A stretch of 64,000 nucleotides of DNA from Mycolicibacterium sarraceniae (GTDB lineage Bacteria > Actinomycetota > Actinomycetes > Mycobacteriales > Mycobacteriaceae): positions 1,178,001 through 1,242,000 of the forward strand of contig NZ_AP022595.1 in the NCBI RefSeq assembly GCF_010731875.1, written 5' to 3'. Positions 18,849 through 29,704 of the stretch are shown here, one piece after another. Each line of letters begins with the position of its first letter. Position 1 is the first letter of the stretch. The notes beneath the pieces were generated by a model. It was not told the DNA's origin and made no database searches. It worked only from the letters and a program-made list of their open reading frames with translations. Both the position numbers and the translations under genes were made by a program.

Positions 18849-18985
18849 CTGGGGCACCGGGCGAATTGCAAGGTGAGGACGGCGTCGCCGGCGATCACTT
18901 GGCCTGGCGCTGGCTCCGCGTCGGTCCAGTACATGCCGCGCAGATCGGGCATCACGAGAGAGTCTTGCCCGTGCTTCGACGGACT
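18839..18985 (-). pseudogene. PASTA-domain protein remnant
   Basis: On the minus strand a short frame ending at a TAG (18839-18841) reads LVMPDLRGMYWTDAE directly followed by PAPGQVIAGDAVLTLQFAR. The first block is the start of a PASTA domain (VPDLRGM..TDAE) and the second is the end of one (Q.P.PG..V..G..VTL.FA). The middle of the domain is missing, suggesting an internal deletion. The frame overlaps the 3' end of the SnoaL-like gene. It is best read as debris of a PASTA-containing surface protein. No other gene is visible between 18849 and 19080. Confidence 0.4.
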
Positions 18986-19080
18986 CAACGTCCTCGTCGG
19001 TGCGGGCACACTGGTGATGCTCGACTCGGTCGAGACAACGGACTGCCCGCCCGTTGAGCGCGCCTATCGATCGAGCGCGC

Positions 19081-20135
19081 TCACTCAATCGGATTACCGG
19101 CTTCATCCCAATGCGCCGCGACCTTCTTGCTCGGCTGCACGCGCGGCGGCTCGCCAGGCATCTTGGGATAGCTCGGTTCTCCGGGTAGGGCAGGTCGCCG
19201 AGGCCGCGCTCTTCGTCGGCGGCCGCCATCGCCAGCAGCGGATCGATCGAGTACGCAACCGAATCCAGGTCAGCCATCGGGTCGCCGCGCTTGGCGATCA
19301 GCGCGGGCACGGTGGCGATGGTGAAATCATCGGGCTCGGCGTCGGCCAACTCCTGCCACGTCAGCGGCGTGGAGACGGTGGCGATCGGGGTGGCCCGCAC
19401 CGAGTACGCACTCGCGAACGTCCGGTCGCGGGCGTTCTGGTTGTAATCGATGAACACCCGCTGGCCGCGTTCCTCTTTCCACCACGAGGTGGTCACCAAA
19501 TCGGGTGCCCGGCGTTCTAATTCGCGCGCTAAGGCAATCCCAGCCCGGCGCACCGCGACGAAATCCCAGTCCGGACGGATGCGCACGAAGACGTGCAACC
19601 CGCGTCCCCCGGAGGTCTTCGGATAGCCAATCAGCCCGAGCGCGTCGAGCACCGGCTTGAGGATGTCGATGGCGATGGTGCGCGCTTCGGCGAAACCGGT
19701 ACCGGGTTGCGGGTCGAGATCGACTCGCAACTCGTCGGGGTGCTCAGTGTCGGGGCAGCGAACCTGCCACGGGTGCAACGTGATTGTGCCCATCTGGGCG
19801 GCCCACACGATCGCCGACGGGTGGGTGACATTCAGTGCGTCGGCAGTGCGCCCGGACGGGAACGTGACTCGGCAGGTCTGCAGATATTCGGGGCGCTTCT
19901 CGGGCACCCGCTTCTGGTAGATCTCCTCCTCTTCGATGCCGTCGGGGAAGCGCTGTAGATGCGTCGGCCGGTCGCGCAGCGCCGCAAGCAGTTGCCCGCC
20001 GGTCGCCACCGTCTGGTAATACTCGACCAGATTGCCCTTGGTGCCCTTCGACCCCAGTTGGGGGAAGTAGACCTTGTCGGGGCTGGTGAGGCGAACGGCG
20101 ACACCGTCGACGTCGATCTCTTCCGCCTTGGCCAC
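19081..20135 (-). CDS. LigD-type DNA polymerase/primase domain protein, Rv3730c-like, with C-terminal frameshift
   Basis: Stand-alone archaeo-eukaryotic primase-type polymerase, as in NHEJ LigD (motifs DLDPQPGTGF, LHVFVRIRP, VFIDYNQNARDRTFASAYSVR). GTG start at 20135, divergent from LigC with about 50 bp between. Near 19168-19176 (after DLPYPEN) the reading frame breaks: the same frame runs on with Arg-rich non-homologous sequence to 18612, while the adjacent frame gives the expected family ending KMPGEPPRVQPSKK ... HWDEAGNPIE and a stop at 19081. So either a recent indel or a sequencing error lies there. The catalytic domain is upstream of the break and intact. Confidence 0.82.
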
Positions 20136-20187
20136 GTGTTTCAACTTACCGGCGCGCAGCCGCCACGGACGAGACGAGAATGAATCG

Positions 20188-21258
20188 ATGCAGCTGCCCG
20201 TGGATCCCCCGGTGTCGCCGATGCTCGCCAAGTCGGTGCCCACCATCCCGCCCGGCGCCTCCTACGAACCGAAATGGGACGGGTTCCGGTCGGTCTGCTT
20301 CCGCGACGGTGACGAGTTGGTCCTCGGCAGCCGCAACGAAAAGCCGCTGACACGGTACTTCCCCGAACTGGTCGACGCCGCGCTGGCCGAACTCCCCCAG
20401 CGCTGCGTGATCGACGGCGAGATCGTCATCGCCACCGGGGCTGGCCTGGACTTCGACGCCCTACAGCAGCGCATCCACCCCGCCGATTCGCGGGTACGCA
20501 TGCTTGCCGAGAAGACGCCCGCGCAGTTCGTGGCCTTCGATCTGCTCGCCCTCGGCGACGACGACTACACCGGCCTGCCGTTCAGCGAGCGGCGAGCCGC
20601 CCTGGTGCGGGCCCTGGCCGATGCCGGCCCGTCGTTTCACGTCACACCGGCCACCACCGACCCGGAGACCGCCCAGCGCTGGTTCTCCGAATTCGAGGGG
20701 GCCGGGCTCGACGGCGTGATCGCCAAACCGCTCACGATCACCTACCAACCCGACAAGCGGGTGATGTTCAAGGTGAAACACCAGCGGACCGCCGATTGTG
20801 TGGTGGCGGGCTACCGGGTGCACAAGTCGAGCGAAGACGCGATCGGTTCGCTGCTCCTCGGGCTCTTTCAGGACGACGGCATTCTGGCGTCGGTGGGCGT
20901 CATCGGCGCCTTTCCGATGGCCCAGCGCCGTCGGCTGTTTACCGAATTGCAGCCGCTGGTAACCGAATTCGAGGGCCATCCGTGGAACTGGGCCGCGCAT
21001 GAAGCGGCCGAGCGCACGCCCCATAAGAACGCCGGGTCCCGCTGGAACGCCGGCAAGGATCTTTCGTTCGTGCCGCTGCGGCCCGAGCGGGTTGTCGAGG
21101 TGCGCTATGACCGCATGGAGGGCGAGCGCTTCCGACACACCGCGCAGTTCAATCGCTGGCGTCCTGACCGCGACCCGCGCTCGTGCACCTACGAACAGCT
21201 CGAGAGACCGCTGACCTTCAGTCTCGGCGACATCATTCCGGGGCTGCAGGCAGGCTAG
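20188..21258 (+). CDS. ligC: ATP-dependent DNA ligase LigC
   Basis: 356 aa, close to M. tuberculosis LigC. Nucleotidyltransferase motif I EPKWDGFRS with the adenylated Lys near residue 30, followed by CVIDGEIVI (motif III region), GLDGVIAKP (motif IV) and VMFKVKHQRTADCVV (motif V), then an OB-fold domain. It seals nicks in repair and acts as a backup NHEJ or repair ligase. It is paired head-to-head with the LigD-type polymerase, as at the mycobacterial Rv3730c-Rv3731 locus. Its stop overlaps the convergent bacterioferritin stop by 4 bp. Confidence 0.92.
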   Translation: MQLPVDPPVSPMLAKSVPTIPPGASYEPKWDGFRSVCFRDGDELVLGSRNEKPLTRYFPELVDAALAELPQRCVIDGEIVIATGAGLDFDALQQRIHPADSRVRMLAEKTPAQFVAFDLLALGDDDYTGLPFSERRAALVRALADAGPSFHVTPATTDPETAQRWFSEFEGAGLDGVIAKPLTITYQPDKRVMFKVKHQRTADCVVAGYRVHKSSEDAIGSLLLGLFQDDGILASVGVIGAFPMAQRRRLFTELQPLVTEFEGHPWNWAAHEAAERTPHKNAGSRWNAGKDLSFVPLRPERVVEVRYDRMEGERFRHTAQFNRWRPDRDPRSCTYEQLERPLTFSLGDIIPGLQAG

Positions 21259-21743
21259 CCCAGCGCGCCCGGCGGCCGGGACACGCACTGTGCCGAGTAC
21301 AGCTCGACACCGAGCTTGTTCATCAGCTCGAGCTGCGTCTCGAGGTAGTCGATGTGGTTTTCCTCGTCGGAGACGATGTCCTCGAAAAGGTTGGCCGTGG
21401 TGGAGTCCTGCTTCTCGCGGCACAGCACGATGGCCGGCTTGAGCCGGTTGACCACCTCGTACTCAAGGGCGAGGTCACTCTCGAACTGTTCGCGGATCGT
21501 CTGGCCGATGTTCAGCGTGCCGATCCGCTGATAGTTGGGCAGCCCGTCGAGGATCAGGATCCGGTCGGTCACCCGCTCGGCATGGCGCATCTCGTCGAAG
21601 GATTCGTCACGCGTGTGCTTGGCCAGCTCGGTGAAGCCCCAGTTGTCCTGCATCTTTGAGTGCAGGAAGTACTGATTGATCGCCGTCAGTTCGCTTGTCA
21701 GCTGCTGATTGAGGAGGGTGAGAATCTCGCTGTCGCCCTGCAT
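21255..21743 (-). CDS. bfrA: Bacterioferritin (haem-type, BfrA-like)
   Basis: 162 aa. Iron storage cage of 24 subunits. Ferroxidase ligands are visible in the four-helix bundle: Glu in LTSELTAINQYF, Glu-x-x-His in DEMRHAERV, Glu in ALEYEVVNRL and Glu-x-x-His in SDEENHIDYL. The haem-ligand Met lies in FLHSKMQDNWG. The tail LYSAQCVSRPPG matches mycobacterial BfrA. It diverges from the irtA operon across a 365-bp region holding two IdeR-like boxes, so iron-dependent control is likely. Confidence 0.94.
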   Translation of the reverse strand: MQGDSEILTLLNQQLTSELTAINQYFLHSKMQDNWGFTELAKHTRDESFDEMRHAERVTDRILILDGLPNYQRIGTLNIGQTIREQFESDLALEYEVVNRLKPAIVLCREKQDSTTANLFEDIVSDEENHIDYLETQLELMNKLGVELYSAQCVSRPPGALG

Positions 21744-21918
21744 GACTTTCTCCTGTCAAATTTAGCCCGACCGCAATCAATACCGTATTCGACGAACTTA
21801 ATACACATGTGCCGATTGCGTGTCGATTAACGTGGCCAGACGGGTTGTCGTGCTTGAAGATTGGCACATCTTCGCCCTTGGCGGCAAATAAGATGAGGCT
21901 TGGCTGACTTGGCACGAA

Positions 21919-21937
21919 TTTGGTTAGTCTTGCCTTA
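21919..21937. promoter_or_regulatory. Putative IdeR box, bacterioferritin side
   Basis: A 19-base stretch matches the IdeR/DtxR consensus at about 14 of 19 positions (GGTTAG core, then GCCTTA). It lies about 175 bp above the bacterioferritin start and 170 bp above irtA in the shared intergenic region. Other mycobacterial bfrA genes are also IdeR-controlled. Confidence 0.45.
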
Positions 21938-22063
21938 GAAAATCGGCGAAATAAGCGGCGGGCTGAAAAGCATTCCGGTCACCGAATTGCACGCGTCGAG
22001 GGTAAGCAAATTCCGCTGCGATTTCCCGCACGACAGACCCGTGGAGTCCCGGAGGTCAGTAGG

Positions 22064-22082
22064 TTAGGTTAGGCTAACTACT
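22064..22082. promoter_or_regulatory. IdeR box upstream of irtA
   Basis: The first 15 bases match the mycobacterial IdeR consensus exactly (TTAGGTTAGGCTAAC); the last four differ. It is 27 bp upstream of the irtA start codon, a normal place for repression by iron-loaded IdeR, and predicts induction of the whole irtA-irtB-mmpS-mmpL run under iron limitation. Confidence 0.82.
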
Positions 22083-22108
22083 CACATGCCCTAGCAGAGG
22101 ACACCGAT

Positions 22109-24655
22109 ATGGGACGAGGCATCGGAGGGGCGATGCTGCGCGGCTTCGGCGGGCGCGATCACGTGGCGACCGTCGAGGAAACCGCCCGCATCGCGCCGCA
22201 CTGCGTCCGGATCACCATGTTTTCACCGACCGTATTCTCCGATGTCAGCGCCGGTCCGACCGCCTGGCTTCGGTTCTGGTTTCCCGATCCGGCCGGCGGA
22301 AAGACCGAGTTCCAGCGGGCTTACACGCTCATCTGGGCCGATCCCGACAGCGGGCGTTTCGCCGTCGACGTCGTGCTGCATGAGCCCGCCGGCCCGGCTT
22401 GCGCCTGGGCGGCCAGGGCCAAGCCCGGCATGACCATCCCGGTGGTCTCACTCGGGTCGACCCGGTTCGAAGTACCCGAGGAACTGCCGGCCGGTTTCCT
22501 GCTCATCGGCGACTCCGCCTCGATCCCGGCGATCAACTCCATCGTGGCGGCGCTACCGCGCGACGTCGACATCGAGGTGTACCTCGAGCGCCACTGCGCC
22601 GACGACGAGCTCATCCCACTGGCCGAACATCCGCGACGCCGACTGCACTGGGTGACCCGGACCGACGACACCTCGCTGGCCGCCGCCATCGAAGACCGGG
22701 ATTGGTCGAACTGGACCGCATGGGCCGGTCCCGAAGCCGGCGCGCTCAAACATCTCCGCAAGAGATTGAAGGACACGTTCGGGTTCCCCAAGACCGAGCT
22801 GAAGGCTCAGGCGTATTGGACGCGGGGCCGCGAGATGGGCAGCAGCCGCGACGACGACGCACCAACGCCTACCGCGCAGGCCCCCGCAGACAGCCCGACC
22901 ACACCGACACCACCTACCGTCACCAGGGGCAAGTGGCGTTCGCAGGGCGGCAAGGACCTGCTGGCACCAGTGAAATCACAGCTGATCGTCGCGGGTGTGC
23001 TGCAGGCCCTACTCACCCTGCTCCAGCTGGCCCCCTTCGTGGTGCTGGTCGAGCTCGCTCAACAGTTGCTCAGCGACGCAGACCACTCCCGAATCTGGAA
23101 CACCGTCACGCTGTTCGTGGTGCTGCTGACCACCGGTACCACGCTGGGCGCAGTCCTGGTCTTGTGGCTGCACGTGGTCGATATGCGGTTCAGCACGCAA
23201 GTGCGGCGGCGTCTGCTGGACAAGCTCGCGCGAATGCCGTTGGGGTGGTTCACCGATCGAGGCTCGGGCTCGGTCAAGAAACTCATCCAAGACGACACCC
23301 TGTCACTGCACTACCTGGTGACCCACGCGGTCTGCGACGCCGTCGCCGCGGTGGTCGCCCCGATCGCGGTGCTGGTGTACCTGTTCTCCGTCGACTGGGC
23401 GATGGCCCTGATCCTATTCCTGCCCATCCTGGTCTACATCGTGACGACCTGGACGATGGTGTACCAGAGCGGCCCGAAGATCGCCGAGGCGTCAAAGTGG
23501 GCCGAGCGGATGAACGGCGAATCGGCGGCCTTCCTGGAGGGCCAGCCCGTGATCCGGGTGTTCGGCGGTGCCGCCGCGTCGTCATTCCGCCGTCAGCTCG
23601 ATGACTACATCGCCTTCCTCAACGAATGGCAGCGACCGTTCACCGGCAAGAAGACCTTTATGGATCTGGTCACCCGGCCCTCGACGTTCCTGTGGCTGAT
23701 CGTGACGTCGGGCACCGCGTTCGTCGTCGCCGGCTGGACCACTCCAGCCGCGCTGCTGCCATTCCTGGTGCTGGGCACCACGTTTGGCAGCCGTCTGCTG
23801 GGTATCGGCTACGGCTTGGGCGGCATCCGCGAGGGCACGCAGGCGGCCAAACGCATCGCGGTGACGCTCGACGAGACCGAGCTGGGCACTCAACAGGACG
23901 CGGCAGCGTCCCCCGCGGCCAGCGGCGTGACGTTCGAGGGCATCAGCTTCGGGTATCGCCCGGGGCTGCCGGTCATCCACGATGTGAGCCTGGCGCTGAA
24001 CCCCGGAACGGTCACTGCCCTGGTCGGTCCGTCCGGGTCGGGTAAGTCGACCCTCGCGGCGCTGCTGGCGCGGTTCCACGATGTGGACAGCGGCGCGATC
24101 CGCATCGACGGCCGCGACATCCGGTCGCTGACGCCCGACGAGCTCTACACGAGAGTCGGATTCGTGTTCCAGGATGTGCAGCTCGTGGCGGCCACCGTTG
24201 GCGACAACATCGCGCTCGCCCGTCCCGACGCCAGCGCTGCCGAGGTCGAGAACGCCGCGCGCAACGCTCAGATCCACGAGCGAATCCTGCGTCTGCCCAA
24301 CGGGTACGACACGATCCTCGGGGCCGACAACCAGCTGTCCGGTGGCGAGAAGCAACGCCTCACGATCGCCCGCGCGCTGCTCGCCGACACCCCGATCCTC
24401 ATCCTCGACGAGGCCACCGCATTCGCCGATCCGGAGTCGGAATACCTTGTGCAACAGGCACTGAGCACCCTCATCCAGAACCGCACGGTGCTGGTGATCG
24501 CACACCGGCTGCACACCATCACCGGCACCGACCAGATCGTGGTCCTCGACCACGGCCAGATCGCCGAGACCGGCACCCACACCGAGCTCCTCGCCAACGA
24601 CGGTCGCTACCGCCGGCTGTGGGACAGCCGAGTGACCCGTGAGGCCGCCCGATGA
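22109..24655 (+). CDS. irtA: Siderophore ABC importer subunit IrtA with siderophore-interaction domain
   Basis: 848 aa. Residues about 15-250 form the FAD-binding siderophore-interaction domain that reduces Fe(III)-mycobactin ([35 protein letters not shown]). A Pro/Thr-rich linker (about 250-275), an exporter-fold transmembrane domain (about 290-590) and an ABC ATPase follow: Walker [10 protein letters not shown] near 640, signature LSGGEKQR near 743, Walker [13 protein letters not shown]. It forms a heterodimer with IrtB in the inner membrane and imports (carboxy)mycobactin. irtB overlaps by 4 bp. An IdeR box lies just upstream. Confidence 0.96.
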   Translation: MGRGIGGAMLRGFGGRDHVATVEETARIAPHCVRITMFSPTVFSDVSAGPTAWLRFWFPDPAGGKTEFQRAYTLIWADPDSGRFAVDVVLHEPAGPACAWAARAKPGMTIPVVSLGSTRFEVPEELPAGFLLIGDSASIPAINSIVAALPRDVDIEVYLERHCADDELIPLAEHPRRRLHWVTRTDDTSLAAAIEDRDWSNWTAWAGPEAGALKHLRKRLKDTFGFPKTELKAQAYWTRGREMGSSRDDDAPTPTAQAPADSPTTPTPPTVTRGKWRSQGGKDLLAPVKSQLIVAGVLQALLTLLQLAPFVVLVELAQQLLSDADHSRIWNTVTLFVVLLTTGTTLGAVLVLWLHVVDMRFSTQVRRRLLDKLARMPLGWFTDRGSGSVKKLIQDDTLSLHYLVTHAVCDAVAAVVAPIAVLVYLFSVDWAMALILFLPILVYIVTTWTMVYQSGPKIAEASKWAERMNGESAAFLEGQPVIRVFGGAAASSFRRQLDDYIAFLNEWQRPFTGKKTFMDLVTRPSTFLWLIVTSGTAFVVAGWTTPAALLPFLVLGTTFGSRLLGIGYGLGGIREGTQAAKRIAVTLDETELGTQQDAAASPAASGVTFEGISFGYRPGLPVIHDVSLALNPGTVTALVGPSGSGKSTLAALLARFHDVDSGAIRIDGRDIRSLTPDELYTRVGFVFQDVQLVAATVGDNIALARPDASAAEVENAARNAQIHERILRLPNGYDTILGADNQLSGGEKQRLTIARALLADTPILILDEATAFADPESEYLVQQALSTLIQNRTVLVIAHRLHTITGTDQIVVLDHGQIAETGTHTELLANDGRYRRLWDSRVTREAAR

Positions 24656-26406
24656 TCCGCAGTCTGATCCGGTTGATCCCGACGAACCTTCGCGGGCACC
24701 TGAGCACCTACGCTGTGCTGACGCTGATTTCGGTGATCCTGCGCGCGGCGAGCGCGCTGCTGCTGGTGCCGCTGCTGGCGACGTTGTTCGGTTCACACCC
24801 GGGGAATGCCTGGCCCTGGGTAGGCGCCTTGACTGCCGTTACCGTCGGCGGCTGGGTTGTCGATATGACCCTGGCGCGCATCGGCTTCGGTATCGGGTTC
24901 ACACTCGCCGAGACCACCCAGCACGCCATGGCCAACCGGCTCACCGAGACTCCGCTGCGATGGTTCACCGCCGATAACACCGCGGTCGCTCGTCAGGTGA
25001 TTGCCGCCAGCGCACCCGAGCTGGTCGGCTTCGTCGCCAACCTGCTCAGCCCTTTCATCGGCGCCCTGCTGCTCCCCGCCGCGATCACCGTCGGTCTGTT
25101 CTTCGTCTCCTGGCAGGTGGGGGTGGCCGCCGCGATCGCGCTGCCGTTCATGCTCGCCGCGCTGGCCGCCAGCCAGCGACTGGTCCGCGCCGCCGATGCG
25201 GCCGACGCCAGTGCACATAGCGCCCTGACCGAACGCCTCGTCGAATTCGCCCGCACCCAGCAGGCGTTGCGCGCCAGCCGTCGGGTCACGGCCGCCCGCA
25301 GCCAGACCGGTGCGGCGATCACGACCGTACGTGGAGCGACCCTGCGGCTGCTGCTGTTTCAGATCCCCGGGCAACTGCTGTTCAGCGTGGCCAGCCAGCT
25401 CGCGCTCATCCTGCTGGCCTCCACCATCACGGCGCTGACGTTGCGGGGCGACCTCGCTGCCCCCGCCGCGGTGGCGCTGGCAATTGTTATGGTGCGCTTC
25501 CTCGAGCCCTTCACGGTGCTGGCCGATCTGTCCAGCGCCATGGAGTCATCGCGCGGGCTGCTGGAGCGCCTGAACACCGTCACCACCGCACCCCTTGACG
25601 AGCAGTCGCGTCGCGGCGCACCGACGCGGGGCGAATCACGCTCACCCCGTATCGAATTCCGGTCAGTCGGCTTCGGCTATCACGACGCCGAGGTACTCAA
25701 GGATGTCACCTTCACTCTCGAACCGGGAAGCACCACAGCGGTTGTCGGGCCGTCGGGCTCAGGCAAGAGCACGATCCTGTCGCTGATCGCCGGGCTGCAC
25801 AGCCCGATGCGGGGACAGATCCTCGTCGACGGTGCCGACGTGACCGATCTCGACCCCGAGACCCGGCGGGCGCTGGTCAGCGTGGTCTTCCAGCATCCGT
25901 ATCTGTTCGAGGGAACGATCGCCGACAACATCCGGGCCGGGCATCCCGAGGCCGGTGCCGACGCCCTGCACCGAGCCATGGCACTGGCTCGCGTCGATGA
26001 CATCATCGAGCGGCTGCCCGACGGTGCGCTGACCAAGGTCGGCGAGGCCGGCACCGCACTGTCGGGGGGTGAACGCCAACGCGTCAGCATTGCCCGCGCT
26101 CTGGTCAAGCCGGCCGGAGTGCTGCTGATCGACGAGGCCACCAGCGCGCTGGATACCGAGAACGCGGCGTCGATCACGCAGGCGATCACAGACGATCCGC
26201 GCCAGCGCACCCGGGTCATCATCGCGCACCGGCTCGACGCCATCCGCAACGCCGACCAGGTTCTGTTCGTCGACGACGGGGTGATCGTCGAACAGGGCAC
26301 CATCGACGAACTCAACGCCCGCGGTGGACGATTCGCCGAGTTCTGGCGTCAACAGGAGTCCAGCGCCGGCTGGCAGATCGCCTCGGAGGCCTCTGGCCGG
26401 GTATGA
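24652..26406 (+). CDS. irtB: Siderophore ABC importer subunit IrtB
   Basis: 584 aa. Half-transporter with six expected transmembrane helices (about 15-310) and an ATPase: Walker [10 protein letters not shown] near residue 366, signature LSGGERQRV near 470, Walker [14 protein letters not shown]-loop [10 protein letters not shown]. Partner of IrtA. It overlaps irtA upstream and the MmpS gene downstream (ATGA, 4 bp each), so all are one translationally coupled transcript. Confidence 0.96.
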   Translation: MIRSLIRLIPTNLRGHLSTYAVLTLISVILRAASALLLVPLLATLFGSHPGNAWPWVGALTAVTVGGWVVDMTLARIGFGIGFTLAETTQHAMANRLTETPLRWFTADNTAVARQVIAASAPELVGFVANLLSPFIGALLLPAAITVGLFFVSWQVGVAAAIALPFMLAALAASQRLVRAADAADASAHSALTERLVEFARTQQALRASRRVTAARSQTGAAITTVRGATLRLLLFQIPGQLLFSVASQLALILLASTITALTLRGDLAAPAAVALAIVMVRFLEPFTVLADLSSAMESSRGLLERLNTVTTAPLDEQSRRGAPTRGESRSPRIEFRSVGFGYHDAEVLKDVTFTLEPGSTTAVVGPSGSGKSTILSLIAGLHSPMRGQILVDGADVTDLDPETRRALVSVVFQHPYLFEGTIADNIRAGHPEAGADALHRAMALARVDDIIERLPDGALTKVGEAGTALSGGERQRVSIARALVKPAGVLLIDEATSALDTENAASITQAITDDPRQRTRVIIAHRLDAIRNADQVLFVDDGVIVEQGTIDELNARGGRFAEFWRQQESSAGWQIASEASGRV

Positions 26407-26840
26407 AGATTCTTGCTGTTGCGCGGCGGGCGTGGATTCCGCTGCTGCTCGTGGTGGTACTCGCTGTCGGCGTTCTCGCGGTGTCGCGAGTGCGCGGGAT
26501 CTTCGGTTCCCATCAGCTTCGGACCTACGCCGGCAGCATGTCCGACGAAAAACGCAAGTCGGATCCCAAACGCGTTGTCTACCAGGTCTTCGGTCCGCCA
26601 GGAACGGTCGCCGACATCAACTATCTGGATGACAGCGGGACCCCGCACCAGGTCAACGGGGCAACGTTGCCGTGGTCGGTGGAGATCGTCACCAACGCAC
26701 CCGCGATGGCGGGAAATGTTCTGGCGCAAGGAAACAGCGATTCGATCGGGTGCCGCATCACCGCCGACGGAGAGGTCAAGATGGAACGGACCGCGGATGC
26801 GGTGAGCGCCTACATCTATTGCTTTGTGAAGTCGGCATGA
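26403..26840 (+). CDS. MmpS-family membrane-anchored periplasmic protein
   Basis: 145 aa. One N-terminal transmembrane helix ([19 protein letters not shown]), then the MmpS beta-sandwich ([48 protein letters not shown], a late Cys in YIYCFVKSA). MmpS4 and MmpS5 assist MmpL4 and MmpL5 in exporting mycobactin/carboxymycobactin in M. tuberculosis. The overlap with irtB and with the MmpL gene strongly suggests the same role here. Confidence 0.9.
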   Translation: MKILAVARRAWIPLLLVVVLAVGVLAVSRVRGIFGSHQLRTYAGSMSDEKRKSDPKRVVYQVFGPPGTVADINYLDDSGTPHQVNGATLPWSVEIVTNAPAMAGNVLAQGNSDSIGCRITADGEVKMERTADAVSAYIYCFVKSA

Positions 26841-29695
26841 CACCGCCGTCATCGCTGCGCGATCCCAGGGCGCTGCCGCGCTGGATTCGGCGACTGGCCA
26901 TCCCGATCATCCTCGGCTGGCTGGGCATCGTCGTCGTATCCAGCATCGCGGTGCCGCCTCTCGAAACGGTGGCGCAGATGCGGTCGGTGCCGATGAGCAC
27001 ACCGGATGCCCCGTCGGCACAGGCGATGGAACAGCTGGGCCGGGCCTTCGGCGAGTCCGAGTCGGACAGCGTCGTGATGATCGTGCTGGAAGGCGATCAA
27101 CCGCTGGGGCCGGACGCGCACCACTACTACGACACCGTCATTGCGAAGCTGAGGGCTGATCCCTCTCACGTCACGAACGTCCAGGACTTCTGGAGCGATC
27201 CACTGACCGAGGCGGCGGCGCAGAGTGCCGACGGCAAAGCCATCTACGTTCAGCTGAACCTCGCCGGCAACATGGGTACGACCCAGTCCAATGAGTCGGT
27301 GGCCGCGGTGCGCAAGGCGGTGACAGATACGCCTGCGCCGGCCGGAATCAAGACCTATGTAACTGGACCTGCTGCGCTGCAGTCGGATATCGAGGCTGCC
27401 GGCGGACACAGCATGGCCAAGATCGCGCTGGTGAGCTTCGCCGTGATCATCGCGATCCTGCTGTTCTTTTACCGCTCGATCGTGACCGTGGTGCTGCTGA
27501 TCGCGACGGTGTTGATCCAGGTGGCGGCGGCGCGCGGCATCGTGGCCGCATTGGCCTATTACCACGTCATCGGATTGTCGACATTCGCCGTCAATCTGCT
27601 TGTCTCGCTGGCGATCGCCGCCGGCACCGACTACGCGATCTTCCTCGTCGGCCGTTACCAGGAAGCGCGCCAGGCCGGTGCGGACCGCGAGGCCGCCTAC
27701 TACGAGATGTTCAACGGCACGGCCCCGGTGGTGCTGGGATCCGGCCTCACCATTGCCGGCGCGTCGTACTGCCTGAGCTTCACCCGACTGCCCTTCTTCC
27801 AGTCGCTGGGTCCACCGTGCGCGGCCGGTATCGTCGCCGGTGTCGCCGTCGCGCTGACACTGGGCCCCGCCGTCGTGACGGTCGGCAGCCGGTTCGGGCT
27901 GCTGGAACCCAAGCGCACCATGCGGATCCGGATGTGGCGCAAGATCGGCGCGGCGACCGTGCGCTGGCCTGGCCCGATCCTCATCGGGTCGCTGGCCATC
28001 GTCCTGCTCGGGCTCGCAGCGCTGCCCGGATACCGCACCAGCTACAACGACACTCGATACATCCCTCAGGACATTCCCGCCAACGAGGGCTTTCAGGCCG
28101 CCGACCGCCACTTCAGCCAGGCTCGGATGACTCCCGAGATTCTGCTGGTCCAGGCCGACCACGATCTACGAAACCCGGCCGATTTCCTCGTGATCGACAA
28201 GATCGCCAAGTCAGTCTTCCGGGTTCCCGGTATCGCACGGGTGCAGACGATCACCCGGCCCGACGGTATGCCCATTGCCCACACGTCGCTCCCATTCCTG
28301 GTCAGCATGCAGAACGTCGGCATGATCCAAAACATGAAGCTGATGAAGGACCGGATGTCCGACATGAAGCATCAGGCCGACGAGATAGGCATCACTGTCG
28401 CCACGATGAAGCGCATGTACGACCTGATGTCCAGGATGACCGGCGTGACGCACGATATGGTCGGCCAAACGACCGAGCTGCAGGGCATCATCCACGAGTT
28501 ACGGGACCGGATAGCCGATTTCGACGATTTCTATCGGCCGATCCGCAACTACCTGTACTGGGAACCGCACTGCTACAACATCCCGCTGTGTTGGTCCACC
28601 CGATCGATATTCGACACGATGGACGGCGTCGACGAGATGACCGCCGGCACGGACAAGCTCATTGCCAGCATGGGCGAATTGGACCGGCTCTTGCCGGAGA
28701 TGCTCGCCACCGTCCCGCCGATGATCACCACCATGCAGAACATGCAGCAGATGATGCTGACGACCTACAGCACCATGTCGGGCATGTGGAACCAGCTCGA
28801 AGAGCTGAGCCAGAACTCGACGGCCATGGGCAAGGCGTTCGACGACGCCAAGAACGACGACTCCTTCTATCTGCCGCCGGATGTGTTCGACAATCCCGAC
28901 TTCCAGCGCGGAATGAAGAGTTTCGTGTCGCCGGACGGTAAGTCAGTGCGGTTCATCATCTCGCATCGCGGTGATGCCGCCTCGCTCGAAGGCATTTCAC
29001 ATGTCGAGCCGATCAAGGTCGCGGCGATCGAAGCCGTCAAGGCCACCCCGCTGGAGGATGCCACGATCTCGCTGGCGGGTACCGCGGCCACCTTCAAGGA
29101 CATGGCCGACGGTTCCAAATACGATCTGCTGATCGCGGGAATCGCCGCCCTGTGCCTGATCTTCATGATCATGGTGGTGATGACGCGCAGCCTGGTCGCG
29201 GCGCTGGTGATCGTCGGTACCGTCCTGGTGTCGTTGGGCGCGGCCTTCGGACTGTCAATCATTCTCTGGCAGTACATCTTGGGCATCGAGCTGCATTGGC
29301 TGGTGCAGGCGATGGCAGTGATCGCTCTGCTCGCGGTGGGCTCGGACTACAACCTCCTGTTGGTCGCCCGCTTCAAGGAGGAGCTGCCCGGGGGCATCAA
29401 AACCGGCATCATCCGCGCGATGGGCGGCACCGGCAGCGTCGTCACGGTAGCCGGGTTGGTCTTCGCCGCCACCATGTCGTCGATGGTCGTCAGCGATCTG
29501 CGCATCATCGGCCAGATCGGCACCACGATCGGGCTGGGCCTACTGCTGGACACCCTCGTGGTGCGGTCCTTCATGACACCGGCGATCGCCGCGCTGCTGG
29601 GCCGGTGGTTCTGGTGGCCGATCAACGTCATCCGACCCCGGCCCTCGCGGACCGCGCCAGCCACAACCGAGACGTCCGTTGGGCCGCTGAGCTAG
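26837..29695 (+). CDS. MmpL-family RND transporter, probable siderophore exporter
   Basis: 952 aa from ATG at 26837, which overlaps the MmpS stop. RND architecture: one N-terminal helix, a periplasmic porter domain (about 60-190), a five-helix block with the proton-relay type motif [20 protein letters not shown], a second periplasmic domain that includes a long Met-rich helical insert (about 490-680: [35 protein letters not shown]) with two Cys (HCYNIPLCW), and a final helix block with [17 protein letters not shown]. This is the MmpL4/MmpL5 type with an extended periplasmic coiled coil. The substrate is inferred to be (carboxy)mycobactin from the operon. A longer frame begins at 26672 inside mmpS and is not used. 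Confidence 0.92.
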   Translation: MTPPSSLRDPRALPRWIRRLAIPIILGWLGIVVVSSIAVPPLETVAQMRSVPMSTPDAPSAQAMEQLGRAFGESESDSVVMIVLEGDQPLGPDAHHYYDTVIAKLRADPSHVTNVQDFWSDPLTEAAAQSADGKAIYVQLNLAGNMGTTQSNESVAAVRKAVTDTPAPAGIKTYVTGPAALQSDIEAAGGHSMAKIALVSFAVIIAILLFFYRSIVTVVLLIATVLIQVAAARGIVAALAYYHVIGLSTFAVNLLVSLAIAAGTDYAIFLVGRYQEARQAGADREAAYYEMFNGTAPVVLGSGLTIAGASYCLSFTRLPFFQSLGPPCAAGIVAGVAVALTLGPAVVTVGSRFGLLEPKRTMRIRMWRKIGAATVRWPGPILIGSLAIVLLGLAALPGYRTSYNDTRYIPQDIPANEGFQAADRHFSQARMTPEILLVQADHDLRNPADFLVIDKIAKSVFRVPGIARVQTITRPDGMPIAHTSLPFLVSMQNVGMIQNMKLMKDRMSDMKHQADEIGITVATMKRMYDLMSRMTGVTHDMVGQTTELQGIIHELRDRIADFDDFYRPIRNYLYWEPHCYNIPLCWSTRSIFDTMDGVDEMTAGTDKLIASMGELDRLLPEMLATVPPMITTMQNMQQMMLTTYSTMSGMWNQLEELSQNSTAMGKAFDDAKNDDSFYLPPDVFDNPDFQRGMKSFVSPDGKSVRFIISHRGDAASLEGISHVEPIKVAAIEAVKATPLEDATISLAGTAATFKDMADGSKYDLLIAGIAALCLIFMIMVVMTRSLVAALVIVGTVLVSLGAAFGLSIILWQYILGIELHWLVQAMAVIALLAVGSDYNLLLVARFKEELPGGIKTGIIRAMGGTGSVVTVAGLVFAATMSSMVVSDLRIIGQIGTTIGLGLLLDTLVVRSFMTPAIAALLGRWFWWPINVIRPRPSRTAPATTETSVGPLS

Positions 29696-29704
29696 ATTGC
29701 GGGC

